A stretch of DNA of 64,000 bases, taken from the NCBI GenBank assembly GCA_963737425.1, contig CAVTSX010000010.1:1240001-1304000 (forward strand). Direction: 5' to 3'. Origin of the DNA: DASXRA01 sp963737425 (GTDB lineage: Bacteria > Actinomycetota > Actinomycetes > Mycobacteriales > Jatrophihabitantaceae). The position numbers and the translations under genes are program-made. The stretch's first letter is position 1; each line of letters opens with the position of its first letter. This document shows positions 25,236-34,123 of the stretch, piece after piece. The notes beneath the pieces were generated by a model. The model was not told the DNA's origin. It ran no database searches and saw only the letters and a program-made list of their open reading frames with translations.

Positions 25236-25340
25236 TTCCTGGCAGGTCATTCGCACCGCAATCTGGCCGAAACACAACGGGAACAGGGCATTCGGAGTCG
25301 CAGGCGGTGCCGGAAAGATCGCGCGGTGACCGGCTCACGC

Positions 25341-25355
25341 GGGACGTTCGGCTCT
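25341..25355. promoter_or_regulatory. DosR-like box F
   Basis: GGGACGTTCGGCTCT, 34 bases before the GTG of the small plus-strand gene at 25390, the same spacing as boxes A and C. Confidence 0.5.
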
Positions 25356-25389
25356 TGTTCGGCGCACACGATGTCTGAATGATCGATAG

Positions 25390-25590
25390 GTGACCGCAAG
25401 CTCGATCATCCGCGTGTTCTGCGTCGATGGTCCATGCCGCGGTGTGCAGTACCTGGATCAGGACACCGGGCGCATTGTCTTTGATCATCCGGATTGGCAT
25501 CTGTACCGGGTCGGTGATGGCGCCAGCGTCGACACGGACTTCGGGCCGTGCCCGCCTGCCTATTTCGAGCACACCCAGCGCGGCACGTAG
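25390..25590 (+). CDS. 66-residue protein of unknown function
   Basis: Starts GTG 25390 and reads MTASSIIRVFCVDGPCRGVQY..., ending PAYFEHTQRGT. It has two Cys in CVDGPC (11-16), an acidic/aromatic middle and no membrane segment. I do not recognise the family. The balanced composition and a DosR-like box exactly 34 bases upstream argue that it is a real gene of the island. Convergent with cydDC (11 bp apart). Confidence 0.6.
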   Translation: MTASSIIRVFCVDGPCRGVQYLDQDTGRIVFDHPDWHLYRVGDGASVDTDFGPCPPAYFEHTQRGT

Positions 25591-25601
25591 CGCGCACGCG
25601 C

Positions 25602-28600
25602 TCAGCCGGCGGCCTCGACGGCGTACGCAAGGGGTATCGACACAGCCTGCGGCGCCGGCGCGTTCAGCTTGCCGTTCTCGATTCGCACGACAGCATCGAA
25701 CTGATCGCGACGGGTCCTCCGGTGCGTCGACATCAGCACGGTGCGCCCCTGCGTGCCGGCCAGCAGGTCAGCGAGCACGGCATGTTCGGTGGCAGGATCC
25801 AGATGCGCCGTCGGCTCGTCCAGCACGAGTATCTGCGGCGCGGCCAGTAGCGCGCGGGCGAGCAGCAGACGCTGCCGTTGTCCCCCGGAAAGCTCGGCGC
25901 CGTCCGGCCCGGCCGAGGAGTCCCAGCCGTTCGGCAATGCCTGGACGAAGCCGGCGAGGCCGGCTCGCTCGGCTACGGCATCGAGTTCCGCGTCGGTGGC
26001 GGACGGGCGCACGACACGCAGGTTGTCGCGCAACGAGCTGTTGAACACGTGGTCGCCGGAGAGCGATCCGGCGACCAGCGGTGGAATGTCATCCGCGCAA
26101 ACGTCGACCAGCCGGGTGCTTTCGTTCGTCGACGACAACTCGACGTGCCCCTGCTGCGCCGCGAGCAGGCGCAGACACGCAGCGAGCAGCGTGCTCTTGC
26201 CGCAGCCGCTGGGCCCGGTTACGGCCACGCGCTGCCCCGCTCGCAACGTCAGATCGGCCGCTTGCAGCACCGGTGCGGATCCCGGCGCCGGGGCAAGAGT
26301 CACCGAGGCGACGCGCAGGCCGAGTGCCCCAGCCGGTGCACCGTGTGCCGTCGAGGGCTCCGCGATCGGCGGAGGCGTGGCGAGCACCTCGGCCACCCGT
26401 TGCATGCCGGCGCGCAGGCGCGACCATGCCGCAAAGGCCGCAGGCAGCGGCGCGAGCGCGTCGAAGCCCGCAAGCACGCAGGCCGCGAGCACGGCCACCG
26501 CCACCGGCGAGACGCGCCCGGCCGACACCGCGGCGGCGCCTGCGGCGAGCACGGCGGGCAGCGTGATTGCCGAGAGTGCGCCGCTCAGCCCGCATCCGAG
26601 GCCAGCCGCCAGCGTCGGACGGCGAGCGGCGCGCACGACCGCGAGGTCCGCCCGGCCGACGGCAGCGATCGCCCGCCGGTCCGCGCCGTAGGCAGTCAGC
26701 TCCGCCAGGCCGTCTACGCCGGCCACGAGCCGCGCGTCGCGCCGACCGGCGGCCGACGCCAGCACGGTCGCATCGCCCGCGACGCGGCGCACGACGGCGG
26801 GCACCACGACGATTCCGGCGAGCAACGCCACGGCCAGGGCGGCGCCCGCGAGCGGAACGAGAAGGGCGGCGAGGGTAACCGCCCCCGCAGCGGTCACCAG
26901 CGCGCCCGCCGTGGGCACGACAGCTCGGACGAGGCCCTCCTCGACGCCATCCACGTCCGACACGAACCGGCGCAGCAGATCGCCTCGGCGGAAGCTGGAA
27001 AGCCCCATCGGCGCAAGGGGTTCGAGCGCGGCGAACACCCTCGCCCGCAGGTCGGCGAGCAACCGCAGGGCGCCGTCGTGGCTCACCAGCCGCTCGGCGT
27101 AGCGCAGCAGCGCTCTGCTGAGCGCGAACGTACGCACCCCTACCACCGCGACCTCGAGGGCCTGAACGTTCGGATGCTCGGCGGCACGGCAGATCAACCA
27201 CAGCGATGTCGCCGTCAGGGCGAGGCCCGCAAGACCAGAACCACCGCCGAGCAACGCCGCGGCGAGCAGTCTGCGCCAAGCACCGCGCATGCTGATCAGC
27301 CCGCGCAGCGGGATGGCGTGCGCGCGCGCCGCCACCTGCTTGCCCGGTCGCGCCGGGCGGGCCGGCCCGATGCCGACCGGGCGAGCACGTTGCTGACGGA
27401 TATCGGCCATCACGCGCCCGTGGCCGATGACAACACGCCGATCCGCGACGTCGGTCAGGCGGGCGCTGTGGGTAACCATGAGCACCGTCGCCCAGCCGGC
27501 AAGCTCGGCGATGACCGAGGCAACGACTCGTTCAGTCCCGGTGTCCAGGTCCTCGCTGGGCTCGTCGAGCAGCACGATCGGCACGTGCCCGGCAGCGCGA
27601 ACCCGGCGGGCTCGCAGCAGGGCACGCGCGAGTGCGACCCTGCGGCGCTGACCGGTCGAGATCTGCGCACCGTCCTCGCCGAGCGGCACGTCCGGGTGCG
27701 GTGCATGGCATTCGGCGGCTACGTCAGCGACTTCGTAGACGCTGGCACTCGGGTCGCCGAGCGCGACCTCGGCACCGACCGTCGGCTGCGACGGCAGTGG
27801 TCGCTGCGGCACCCACGCCACATTCGTGCGCCATGCGGACGCGTCGAGCGAGCACAATTCCATCTCGCCTTCTGACGTACCAGCCGCAACCGTCCCTTCG
27901 GCGGGCACGAAACCCAGCAGCACGGCGAGCAACGTGCTCTTGCCGGCGCCGCTGCGTCCTTGTATCGCAACGATCTCGCCCGGCTCGACCGCGAGGTCGA
28001 GTCCGTCCAGTGCGCTCTCGCGGCGATCGCCATAGGTGACGCGAAGATCCTTGATCTGCAGGGATCCGGTCGCGCAGACGCCGCCGGGCAGCAACTCCGT
28101 GGCGGGTATGCGAGCGGCCTCGTCCAGGATGTCCAGCGCCGCGCCGGCAGCGACGGTGCCCTCCTCGCTGGCGTGATGCTGCGCACCGACCGCACGTAGC
28201 GGTGCGAACACCTCCGGCGCGAGCAGCAGCGCGACCAGGGCGGTCTGCAAGCCGAGATGGCCGTGGTCCAAACGCAATCCGACGTCGACGGCGACCACCG
28301 CGACCGACAGCGCCGCGATGAGATCGAGCACGAGGCCGGACAGGAAGGCGACCCGCAGGGTGGACATCGTCCGCTTGCGGTACCGCTCCGTACCTAGGCG
28401 TACGGTTTCGACCTGGCGCTTGGCCTGGCCGTAGACCTTGAGCGTGGTCAGGCCCTGGACGAGGTCGAGGAAATGGCCGGCCATGCCGGCGAGCGCCGCG
28501 TACTGGCGGTCCATCTGTGCGCGGGTCATCGTGCCGATCAGCGCCATGAACAGCGGGACGAGTGGCAGCGCGGCGAGCAGGATCAGCACGCTCTGCCAGT

Positions 28601-29072
28601 CGGCAACGCCGATCCGGGCCAGCACGATGCCGGGCACAACCAGCGCGGCGACCAGGGCAGGAACGGCCCGCGTCACGTATCCGTCGAGTGCCTCCAGGCC
28701 GGGCCCCGCAGCCGTGGCCAGCCGGCCCCGCGGCTGGCGCTCCGCCCAGCGCGGGCCGAGCCGCACGACTGCGTCAAGCACCGAGCGTCGCAGTTGCGCA
28801 CGCATCCGTACCGAGAATCTCGCGGCGAGATACTCCTGCGTCGCGGCGAGCACTGCGCGTCCGAGGCCGATCGCGACCAGCGCGGCCAAAGGCGCGACGA
28901 GGCGCGAAACCGGCTCGTGCCGCAGGAATATCGCGACGATCAGCTCGGCCAGAACGCCCGCCTGCGCCACGGTCAGCGCCGCACCTAGCGCCTGCAGCGC
29001 GCCGAGCGTCGTGAGAAAGCGCCGCATCGAAGGGACGGCGCGCAGCAGGCGCGGATCGAGCGGGCGGCTCAT
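25602..29072 (-). CDS. cydDC: Fused CydDC-type thiol-reductant ABC exporter
   Basis: 1156 residues containing two complete ABC half-transporters in one chain, as in streptomycetes. Half 1: membrane domain ~15-310, Walker A GRSGAGKST (~378), signature STGQRRRVALARAL, Walker B VPIVLLDEPSEDLD. Half 2: membrane domain ~600-870, Walker A GPSGCGKST, signature ELSGGQRQRLLLARALL, Walker B ILVLDEPTAHLD. CydDC exports glutathione/cysteine-type thiols and is needed to assemble cytochrome bd. Its start overlaps the cydB stop (ATGA), completing a cydA-cydB-cydDC operon. The first signature has STGQ instead of LSGGQ. Confidence 0.93.
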   Translation of the reverse strand: MSRPLDPRLLRAVPSMRRFLTTLGALQALGAALTVAQAGVLAELIVAIFLRHEPVSRLVAPLAALVAIGLGRAVLAATQEYLAARFSVRMRAQLRRSVLDAVVRLGPRWAERQPRGRLATAAGPGLEALDGYVTRAVPALVAALVVPGIVLARIGVADWQSVLILLAALPLVPLFMALIGTMTRAQMDRQYAALAGMAGHFLDLVQGLTTLKVYGQAKRQVETVRLGTERYRKRTMSTLRVAFLSGLVLDLIAALSVAVVAVDVGLRLDHGHLGLQTALVALLLAPEVFAPLRAVGAQHHASEEGTVAAGAALDILDEAARIPATELLPGGVCATGSLQIKDLRVTYGDRRESALDGLDLAVEPGEIVAIQGRSGAGKSTLLAVLLGFVPAEGTVAAGTSEGEMELCSLDASAWRTNVAWVPQRPLPSQPTVGAEVALGDPSASVYEVADVAAECHAPHPDVPLGEDGAQISTGQRRRVALARALLRARRVRAAGHVPIVLLDEPSEDLDTGTERVVASVIAELAGWATVLMVTHSARLTDVADRRVVIGHGRVMADIRQQRARPVGIGPARPARPGKQVAARAHAIPLRGLISMRGAWRRLLAAALLGGGSGLAGLALTATSLWLICRAAEHPNVQALEVAVVGVRTFALSRALLRYAERLVSHDGALRLLADLRARVFAALEPLAPMGLSSFRRGDLLRRFVSDVDGVEEGLVRAVVPTAGALVTAAGAVTLAALLVPLAGAALAVALLAGIVVVPAVVRRVAGDATVLASAAGRRDARLVAGVDGLAELTAYGADRRAIAAVGRADLAVVRAARRPTLAAGLGCGLSGALSAITLPAVLAAGAAAVSAGRVSPVAVAVLAACVLAGFDALAPLPAAFAAWSRLRAGMQRVAEVLATPPPIAEPSTAHGAPAGALGLRVASVTLAPAPGSAPVLQAADLTLRAGQRVAVTGPSGCGKSTLLAACLRLLAAQQGHVELSSTNESTRLVDVCADDIPPLVAGSLSGDHVFNSSLRDNLRVVRPSATDAELDAVAERAGLAGFVQALPNGWDSSAGPDGAELSGGQRQRLLLARALLAAPQILVLDEPTAHLDPATEHAVLADLLAGTQGRTVLMSTHRRTRRDQFDAVVRIENGKLNAPAPQAVSIPLAYAVEAAG

Positions 29073-30181
29073 GGCATCGTCGGGGCCGGGCCTGCCGTTG
29101 GTTCCTGCTCGGCGCCGGATGTGGTTCCGAGCGTCTCCCTGGCGGAATCGCGCGCGCGTGACACGACATTGCCGAGACTGCCGCCGTAGCCGTCACCCGA
29201 GACGTCCGCGCCGGTGACGCGAGCGCGGAAGACCCAGTACGTCCAAGCCTGATAGGCGAGCACGATCGGGGTGAAGATCAGGGCCACCACGGTCATCACG
29301 CGCAGGGTGTACGGACTGGAGTCTGCGTTGTAAACGGTCAGCGAGAACGCCGGGTTGTTGCGCGCAGGAAGCACGTCCGGCCAGAGGGCGGCGAACACCC
29401 AGATAGGCACGAGCGCCACCGCGACCGAGCTGGCCGAGAAGGCGAGGCCCGGGCGCCCTGCGTACGTTGCTCGGACGGCGGCGAGGAACGCGACGACGAT
29501 CACCGCGCCGAGCACGAAGCTGACCGACGCGCCACGCACCTGCGAGGTCCAGACGATGAACGCGACGGCCACGATTCCGGTGGGCAGCGTCAGGCTGCGC
29601 GCCAGGCTGCGCGCCATGTCGCGAACCTCGCCGTCGGTGCGCAGCGTCAGGAACAGCGCGCCGTGCATGGCGAACAAGGTCAGCGTGACCAGACCCCCGA
29701 GTAGCGCGTAGGGCGTCACCAGGTCCCAGAAACCACCGATCATGTCGTGCGACGCGTTCATCTTGACCCCGCGCAGGAAGTCGGCGAAGGCCACGCCGAG
29801 CAGCAGCGCGGGGAGCAGCGATCCGATCACGATCGCGAAATCGCACCATTGCCGGCCTGACTCGGTGTGCGCCTTGCCCCGGTACTCGACGCCGATGCCG
29901 CGCAGGATCAGCCCGACGAGCAAAGCGGCGAACGCCAGGTAGAAGCCGGAGAACACGCTGGCGTACCACTCGGGGAACGCGGCGAAGGTCGCGCCGCCCG
30001 CAACGAGCAGCCACACCTCGTTGCCGTCCCACACCGGCCCGATCGATCGAAGCGCGATCTTGCGTTCCGTCTCGGTGTTCGCGACGACGGGCAGCAGCAT
30101 GCCGACACCGAAGTCGAATCCGTCGAGCAGGAAGAAGCCGGCCCACAGGACCGCGATGACTCCGAACCAGAACCCTTGCAT
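29069..30181 (-). CDS. cydB: Cytochrome bd ubiquinol/menaquinol oxidase subunit II
   Basis: 370 residues, eight or nine membrane spans. The start (FWFGVIAVLWAGFFLLDGFDFG) is typical of CydB, as is VWDGNEVWLLVAGGATFAAFP (~50-70). It pairs with CydA in the membrane to reduce O2 at high affinity. The C-terminus carries an extra ~45 hydrophilic residues. Ten bp downstream of cydA and overlapping cydDC. Confidence 0.95.
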   Translation of the reverse strand: MQGFWFGVIAVLWAGFFLLDGFDFGVGMLLPVVANTETERKIALRSIGPVWDGNEVWLLVAGGATFAAFPEWYASVFSGFYLAFAALLVGLILRGIGVEYRGKAHTESGRQWCDFAIVIGSLLPALLLGVAFADFLRGVKMNASHDMIGGFWDLVTPYALLGGLVTLTLFAMHGALFLTLRTDGEVRDMARSLARSLTLPTGIVAVAFIVWTSQVRGASVSFVLGAVIVVAFLAAVRATYAGRPGLAFSASSVAVALVPIWVFAALWPDVLPARNNPAFSLTVYNADSSPYTLRVMTVVALIFTPIVLAYQAWTYWVFRARVTGADVSGDGYGGSLGNVVSRARDSARETLGTTSGAEQEPTAGPAPTMP

Positions 30182-30191
30182 GACGACCCCC

Positions 30192-31607
30192 TCAGACCAG
30201 GCTCAGCTGTTGATCGTCGGTCAGTTCCGCGGCCGGCGGCGCGGCGTTGTCGGGACCGGCGCGCGCGATCCGGCGGACGATGCGGAAGCAGATAACCCCG
30301 AGCACGCCGTACAGCGCGGTGAATCCGAACAGCGTCACGGCGACGAAGCCGGTCGAGACGTTCGTGCTCACCCCGTCGCGCGTTCGCAGCAGCCCGTAGA
30401 CCAGCCACGGTTGACGCGCTGTCTCGGTGAACAACCACCCGGCGGTGTTGGCGAGCAGCGGCAGGGCCACGGTCCAGGTCGCGACACGCAGCAAGCGCGG
30501 GCTCGTGGTCAGTTTGCCGCGCCGCCATTGGACGAGAACGCCCAGCGCGATCAGCCCGGCGAGCACGCCGAACCCGATCATCAGCCGGAACATCCAGTAA
30601 GCCATCCAGACGACTGGGACGTAGCTGCCCGGTCCGTACTTCGCGACCTCGGCGGCCTGCACGTCATTGATGCCCTCAACCGTCGCGCCGGGCCGGTTCT
30701 TCGCGAGGATCGACAGGCCGTCCGGGATGGTGATGTCGATCTTGTTTCGACCGTGGCTGACGTCGCCGTATGCGAGCAGGCTGAACGGGGCGTTCGTCTT
30801 GGTGTCCCACAGCGCCTCGGCAGCGGCCATCTTCATCGGTTGCTGGTCGGTCATGATCTGACCCTGCACATGGCCGACCACGCTGACGCCGATCACCGCG
30901 GCGAGCAGCACGCCGATCGACAACCCCGCCACCTTGCGATGTACCGGGTCGGCACCGTCGCGGTCGCGGCGCAGATGGAATGCGCTCACCGACAGCAGGA
31001 TGGCCGCCGCTGTCATGATCGCGGCGAAGATCGTGTGCGGGAAGGTCACCAGCTGAGTGGAGTTGGTGAGCACCTTCCAGATCGACGTCAGTTCCACGCG
31101 TTGCTGGCCGTTGTGCTCGACCACGACCATCCCGACCGGGTGCTGCATGAAGCTGTTCGCCGCCAGGATGAAATAGGCGCTGATCGTGCTGCCGATAGCG
31201 GCCAGCCAGATCGTGGCCAGGTGCAGGCGCGGGCTGAGCAGTCCGCGTCCGAAGATCCACAGGCCGAGAAACGTCGACTCGAGAAAGAAGGCGATAAGCC
31301 CCTCCATCGCGAGCGGCGCACCGAAGACGTCGCCCACGAACCGCGAATACACCGACCAGTTCATGCCGAACTGGAACTCCTGCACGATTCCGGTCACGAC
31401 GCCCAGCGCGAACAGCACCAGCATGATCCGCCCCCAGAATCGGGTGGCGCGATCCCAGTCGTCGCCGGCGGGGGTGCCCTGCCTTCGATGGGCCAGGGTC
31501 TGCATCGTCGCGACGAGCAGCGTCAAGCCGATCGACAGCGGGACGATGAAGAAGTGGTAGATCGTCAGTGTCGCGAACTGCCATCGCGCCAGCATCAACG
31601 CATCCAC
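30192..31607 (-). CDS. cydA: Cytochrome bd oxidase subunit I
   Basis: 471 residues from GTG 31607, giving the classic opening DALMLARWQFATLTIYHFF with heme-ligand His18. GRIMLVLFALGVVTGIVQEFQFGMNW (split in ~60-85) and the Q-loop region with EGINDVQAAEVAKYGPG are visible; the RQPW motif appears as ARQPWLVYGLLRT. CydA binds quinol and three hemes. Two DosR-like boxes lie 92-128 bp upstream, suggesting induction at low oxygen. Confidence 0.96.
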   Translation of the reverse strand: MDALMLARWQFATLTIYHFFIVPLSIGLTLLVATMQTLAHRRQGTPAGDDWDRATRFWGRIMLVLFALGVVTGIVQEFQFGMNWSVYSRFVGDVFGAPLAMEGLIAFFLESTFLGLWIFGRGLLSPRLHLATIWLAAIGSTISAYFILAANSFMQHPVGMVVVEHNGQQRVELTSIWKVLTNSTQLVTFPHTIFAAIMTAAAILLSVSAFHLRRDRDGADPVHRKVAGLSIGVLLAAVIGVSVVGHVQGQIMTDQQPMKMAAAEALWDTKTNAPFSLLAYGDVSHGRNKIDITIPDGLSILAKNRPGATVEGINDVQAAEVAKYGPGSYVPVVWMAYWMFRLMIGFGVLAGLIALGVLVQWRRGKLTTSPRLLRVATWTVALPLLANTAGWLFTETARQPWLVYGLLRTRDGVSTNVSTGFVAVTLFGFTALYGVLGVICFRIVRRIARAGPDNAAPPAAELTDDQQLSLV

Positions 31608-31698
31608 CGAATCACCCCATCGCTGCAGGGCAGCGGCGCCCCGCTGGCCGCTGCCTACCGTCGCGACCCAGCCTGGCGTTTCGAATCCGGCCGTCGTA

Positions 31699-31712
31699 GG
31701 GACCTATCTCCC
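31699..31712. promoter_or_regulatory. DosR-like box G
   Basis: GGGACCTATCTCCC upstream of cydA; starts 23 bp (about two helical turns) before box H. Confidence 0.5.
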
Positions 31713-31721
31713 GTGTAATTC

Positions 31722-31735
31722 AGGACCAAGGTCCC
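31722..31735. promoter_or_regulatory. DosR-like box H
   Basis: AGGACCAAGGTCCC, a near-perfect dyad 115 bp upstream of cydA. The divergent sigma-factor gene at 31871 is the alternative target. Confidence 0.6.
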
Positions 31736-31870
31736 GAAGCCGGGCCTCACCCGGCCCGGTCCGCCCGGCCCGCTCACCCGTCCTGCGCCACGTAAGCGAT
31801 GCCTGTCCGATTCTGGAAGAGTCGGCGCAACACCACCTCACGTTTCAGCGACCGGGACCGTCTACAGGAC

Positions 31871-32365
31871 GTGACAGCCAAGCCGCCCTTCGAGGCCGTC
31901 GTCGCCGCGCACGGCGCAACGGTGCTGCGCGTGTGCAGGGCGGTGCTCGGTCCGCTCGACGCCGATGACGCCTGGTCAGAGACGTTCCTGGCCGCGCTCA
32001 GGGCGTATCCGGACCTGCCGGCAGACGCGAACGTCGAGGCGTGGCTGGTGACGATCGCACACCGCAAGGCGATCGACGTCACCCGAGCGGCCGCGCGCCA
32101 CGCGACCCCGGTCGCCGACGTGCCCGAACGCCCGTCCCCGCGCCGCGCGGATGAGCACGATCTCGACCTTCGTGACGCGCTCGCCGCACTGCCCCGCAAG
32201 CAGCGGGAGGCCGTCGCCTACCACTACCTGGCCGGCCTGCCCTACCAGGACGTCGCCACCGTCATCGGCGGCAGCACCGACGCCGCACGGCGGTCTGCCG
32301 CCGACGGGATCGCCAAGCTTCGCAAGGCGTATCCAGGCGTAATCCGCAAAGGAGAAACCCGATGA
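31871..32365 (+). CDS. ECF-type RNA polymerase sigma factor
   Basis: 164 residues from GTG 31871; a longer start at 31799 adds a basic leader without family likeness. Region 2 is seen in VCRAVLGPLDADDAWSETFLAALRAYP and VEAWLVTIAHRKAIDVTRAAARH (~18-78); region 4 in LAALPRKQREAVAYHYLAGLPYQDVATVIGG (~98-128). Directs RNA polymerase to a small regulon. The gene overlaps ogt by ATGA (32362), so it is the first gene of a DNA-repair operon. No anti-sigma gene is adjacent; the control signal is unknown. Confidence 0.9.
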   Translation: MTAKPPFEAVVAAHGATVLRVCRAVLGPLDADDAWSETFLAALRAYPDLPADANVEAWLVTIAHRKAIDVTRAAARHATPVADVPERPSPRRADEHDLDLRDALAALPRKQREAVAYHYLAGLPYQDVATVIGGSTDAARRSAADGIAKLRKAYPGVIRKGETR

Positions 32366-32952
32366 ATCTGTTCGACACCTACCCGGCCGCCACCGAATCG
32401 GAGTTGCGGCTGCTGCACGAACGCCTGGCCGACAGCGCGGACGCGCAAGGCATCCTGGACATCGCCTACCGCACGATCGACACGCCGGTCGGCCCGCTGC
32501 TTCTCGCGGCGACCCCGAACGGTCTGCTTCGCGTCGCCTACGAGAGCGAAGGCCACGACCGGGTTCTGCACGATCTCGCCGCGCAGATCAGCCCGCGCAT
32601 CCTCAACGCGCCCAAGCGACTCGATGCCGCCGTGCGCGAGATCGACGAGTACTTCGCCGGGCGTCGCAACGCCTTCGACCTGCCGCTGGACTTCAGGCTG
32701 GCCAAGGGCTTCCGCCTTACGGTGCTCACTCACCTGTCCGACATCGCCTACGGGCACACTGCGAGCTACGCCGCTGTCGCCGTGGCTGCCGGCAGCCCCA
32801 AGGCGGTACGCGCGGTCGGCACGGCCTGTGCACACAACCCCCTGCCCGTCGTCGTGCCATGCCACCGGGTCGTGCGCTCGGACGGTTCGTCCGGTGGCTA
32901 CCTCGGCGGACCGGAGGCCAAGCGCCTGTTGCTGAATTTGGAGGCGGCGTGA
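32362..32952 (+). CDS. ogt: Methylated-DNA-protein-cysteine S-methyltransferase
   Basis: 196 residues. The acceptor site VVVPCHRVV places the active Cys at 167; GTACAHNPLP before it and SDGSSGGYLGGPEAKRLLL after it are family hallmarks. The protein takes methyl groups from O6-methylguanine by a suicide reaction. The first ~35 residues form an extra helix (SELRLLHERLADSADAQG) not needed for transfer. Its start overlaps the sigma stop and its TGATG overlaps the oxygenase start, so all are coupled. Confidence 0.95.
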   Translation: MNLFDTYPAATESELRLLHERLADSADAQGILDIAYRTIDTPVGPLLLAATPNGLLRVAYESEGHDRVLHDLAAQISPRILNAPKRLDAAVREIDEYFAGRRNAFDLPLDFRLAKGFRLTVLTHLSDIAYGHTASYAAVAVAAGSPKAVRAVGTACAHNPLPVVVPCHRVVRSDGSSGGYLGGPEAKRLLLNLEAA

Positions 32953-33662
32953 TGACCCGCTGGCAACGACGCGTCGACGGCGCGGACTGGGATCGCATCA
33001 CCTCGGACGTCAACGAGTACGGCTGCGCCCTCACACCGCAACTGGTGAACTCGCAAGAGGCGGGGCGCATCGCCGCGCTCTACGACCGCGACGAGCATTT
33101 CCGTTCGACGGTGAACATGGGACGGCACCGATTCGGTGAGGGCGAGTATCGCTACTTCGCCCGCCCGTTCCCCGAGCCGATCGAGGAATTGAAGCAGGCG
33201 CTGTACCCGCATCTGCTGCCGATAGCCCGCGACTGGCACGCCAAACTCGGCCGGCCGGCGCCCTGGCCCGAAACGCTCGACGAGTGGCTCGACATGTGCC
33301 ACGCAGCGGGCCAGACCAAGTCGACACCGATCCTGCTGAAGTACGGCGAGAAGGATTGGAACGCGCTGCACCGCGACCTTTACGGCGACCTCGTGTTCCC
33401 GCTACAGGTGGTGATCAACCTGAGCAACCCCGGAGTCGATCACACCGGTGGTGAGTTCCTGCTGCTCGAACAGCGCCCGCGCGCGCAGTCTCGCGGCACT
33501 GCCACCCTCGTCCCGCACGGGCACGGCCTGGTGTTCACCACGCGCGACCGGCCGGTCGAGTCCAAGCGCGGCTGGTCCGCGGCGCCCGTGCGGCACGGTG
33601 TGTCGGCGATCCGCTCCGGAGAGCGGTTCACGCTGGCGCTGGTCTTCCACGATGCCGCCTGA
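32952..33662 (+). CDS. 2OG-Fe(II) oxygenase, alkylated-DNA-repair type
   Basis: 236 residues from ATG 32952. The iron motif HxD is in NALHRDLYGDLVFP (~137-150), and the distal His is probably in PVRHGVSAI (~218); Arg in GERFTLALVFHD is the likely 2OG ligand. This fits the Pfam family described as oxygenases acting on damaged DNA, related to AlkB. EGEYRYFARPFPEPI near residue 60 is also characteristic. Being locked to ogt and a sigma factor strengthens an alkylation-repair role. Confidence 0.82.
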   Translation: MTRWQRRVDGADWDRITSDVNEYGCALTPQLVNSQEAGRIAALYDRDEHFRSTVNMGRHRFGEGEYRYFARPFPEPIEELKQALYPHLLPIARDWHAKLGRPAPWPETLDEWLDMCHAAGQTKSTPILLKYGEKDWNALHRDLYGDLVFPLQVVINLSNPGVDHTGGEFLLLEQRPRAQSRGTATLVPHGHGLVFTTRDRPVESKRGWSAAPVRHGVSAIRSGERFTLALVFHDAA

Positions 33663-34119
33663 GCCGGGGCCGCACACCGAGCCCGAACTCGCTCGCCTGC
33701 TCCGCCTGGCCCACGAGTTGCCCGCGCACACCGTGACCATCGGTCACGGCCGCCACGAGGCATCCCGTGCTAGCGCCACGGCGTTTGCCCATGCATGGGA
33801 GGCCGACGGCGGCGACATCGTCGCCGTCGTCGACTGGCCGGCCAGCGCCGCGTCCTGGCTGCGACCGGCGCGGCGATTGACCGCGGGTGCTCCGGACGCG
33901 TGGGTCATCGCCGACACCCCGGCCGGATGGGCGCACGTAGCTCACCGCCTTGCGGGCTCGCCGAACTGGGCGCCGGATCGCACACTCGGTTTCGCCTCGC
34001 TCGACGATGTCGACCTCGTGCGGCTCGCGGGCGGCGCCGTGCGCGCCATGGCCGGTGCCACCACGAGCGGCGGCACGTGGCGCGTCGGTAGCCGAATGCT
34101 CGTTCGCGACGACGCGTGA
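33652..34119 (+). CDS. Short protein resembling a periplasmic-binding-like domain
   Basis: 155 residues from ATG 33652, overlapping the oxygenase stop. It reads as alternating alpha/beta: HTVTIGHGRHEASRASA, DIVAVVDWPASAASWLRPARRL, DAWVIADTPAGWAHVAHRLAG, then TSGGTWRVGSRMLVRDDA. Short proteins like this are often labelled as branched-chain amino acid ABC binding proteins, but it has no signal peptide or lipobox, so it should be cytoplasmic. Fourth gene of the repair operon; function unknown. Confidence 0.65.
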   Translation: MPPEPGPHTEPELARLLRLAHELPAHTVTIGHGRHEASRASATAFAHAWEADGGDIVAVVDWPASAASWLRPARRLTAGAPDAWVIADTPAGWAHVAHRLAGSPNWAPDRTLGFASLDDVDLVRLAGGAVRAMAGATTSGGTWRVGSRMLVRDDA

Positions 34120-34123
34120 CCGC

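Noticed and set aside
30021..31718. 565-codon plus-strand open frame over cydA/cydB
   Set aside because: Antisense to strongly conserved oxidase genes; the product has no recognisable fold.
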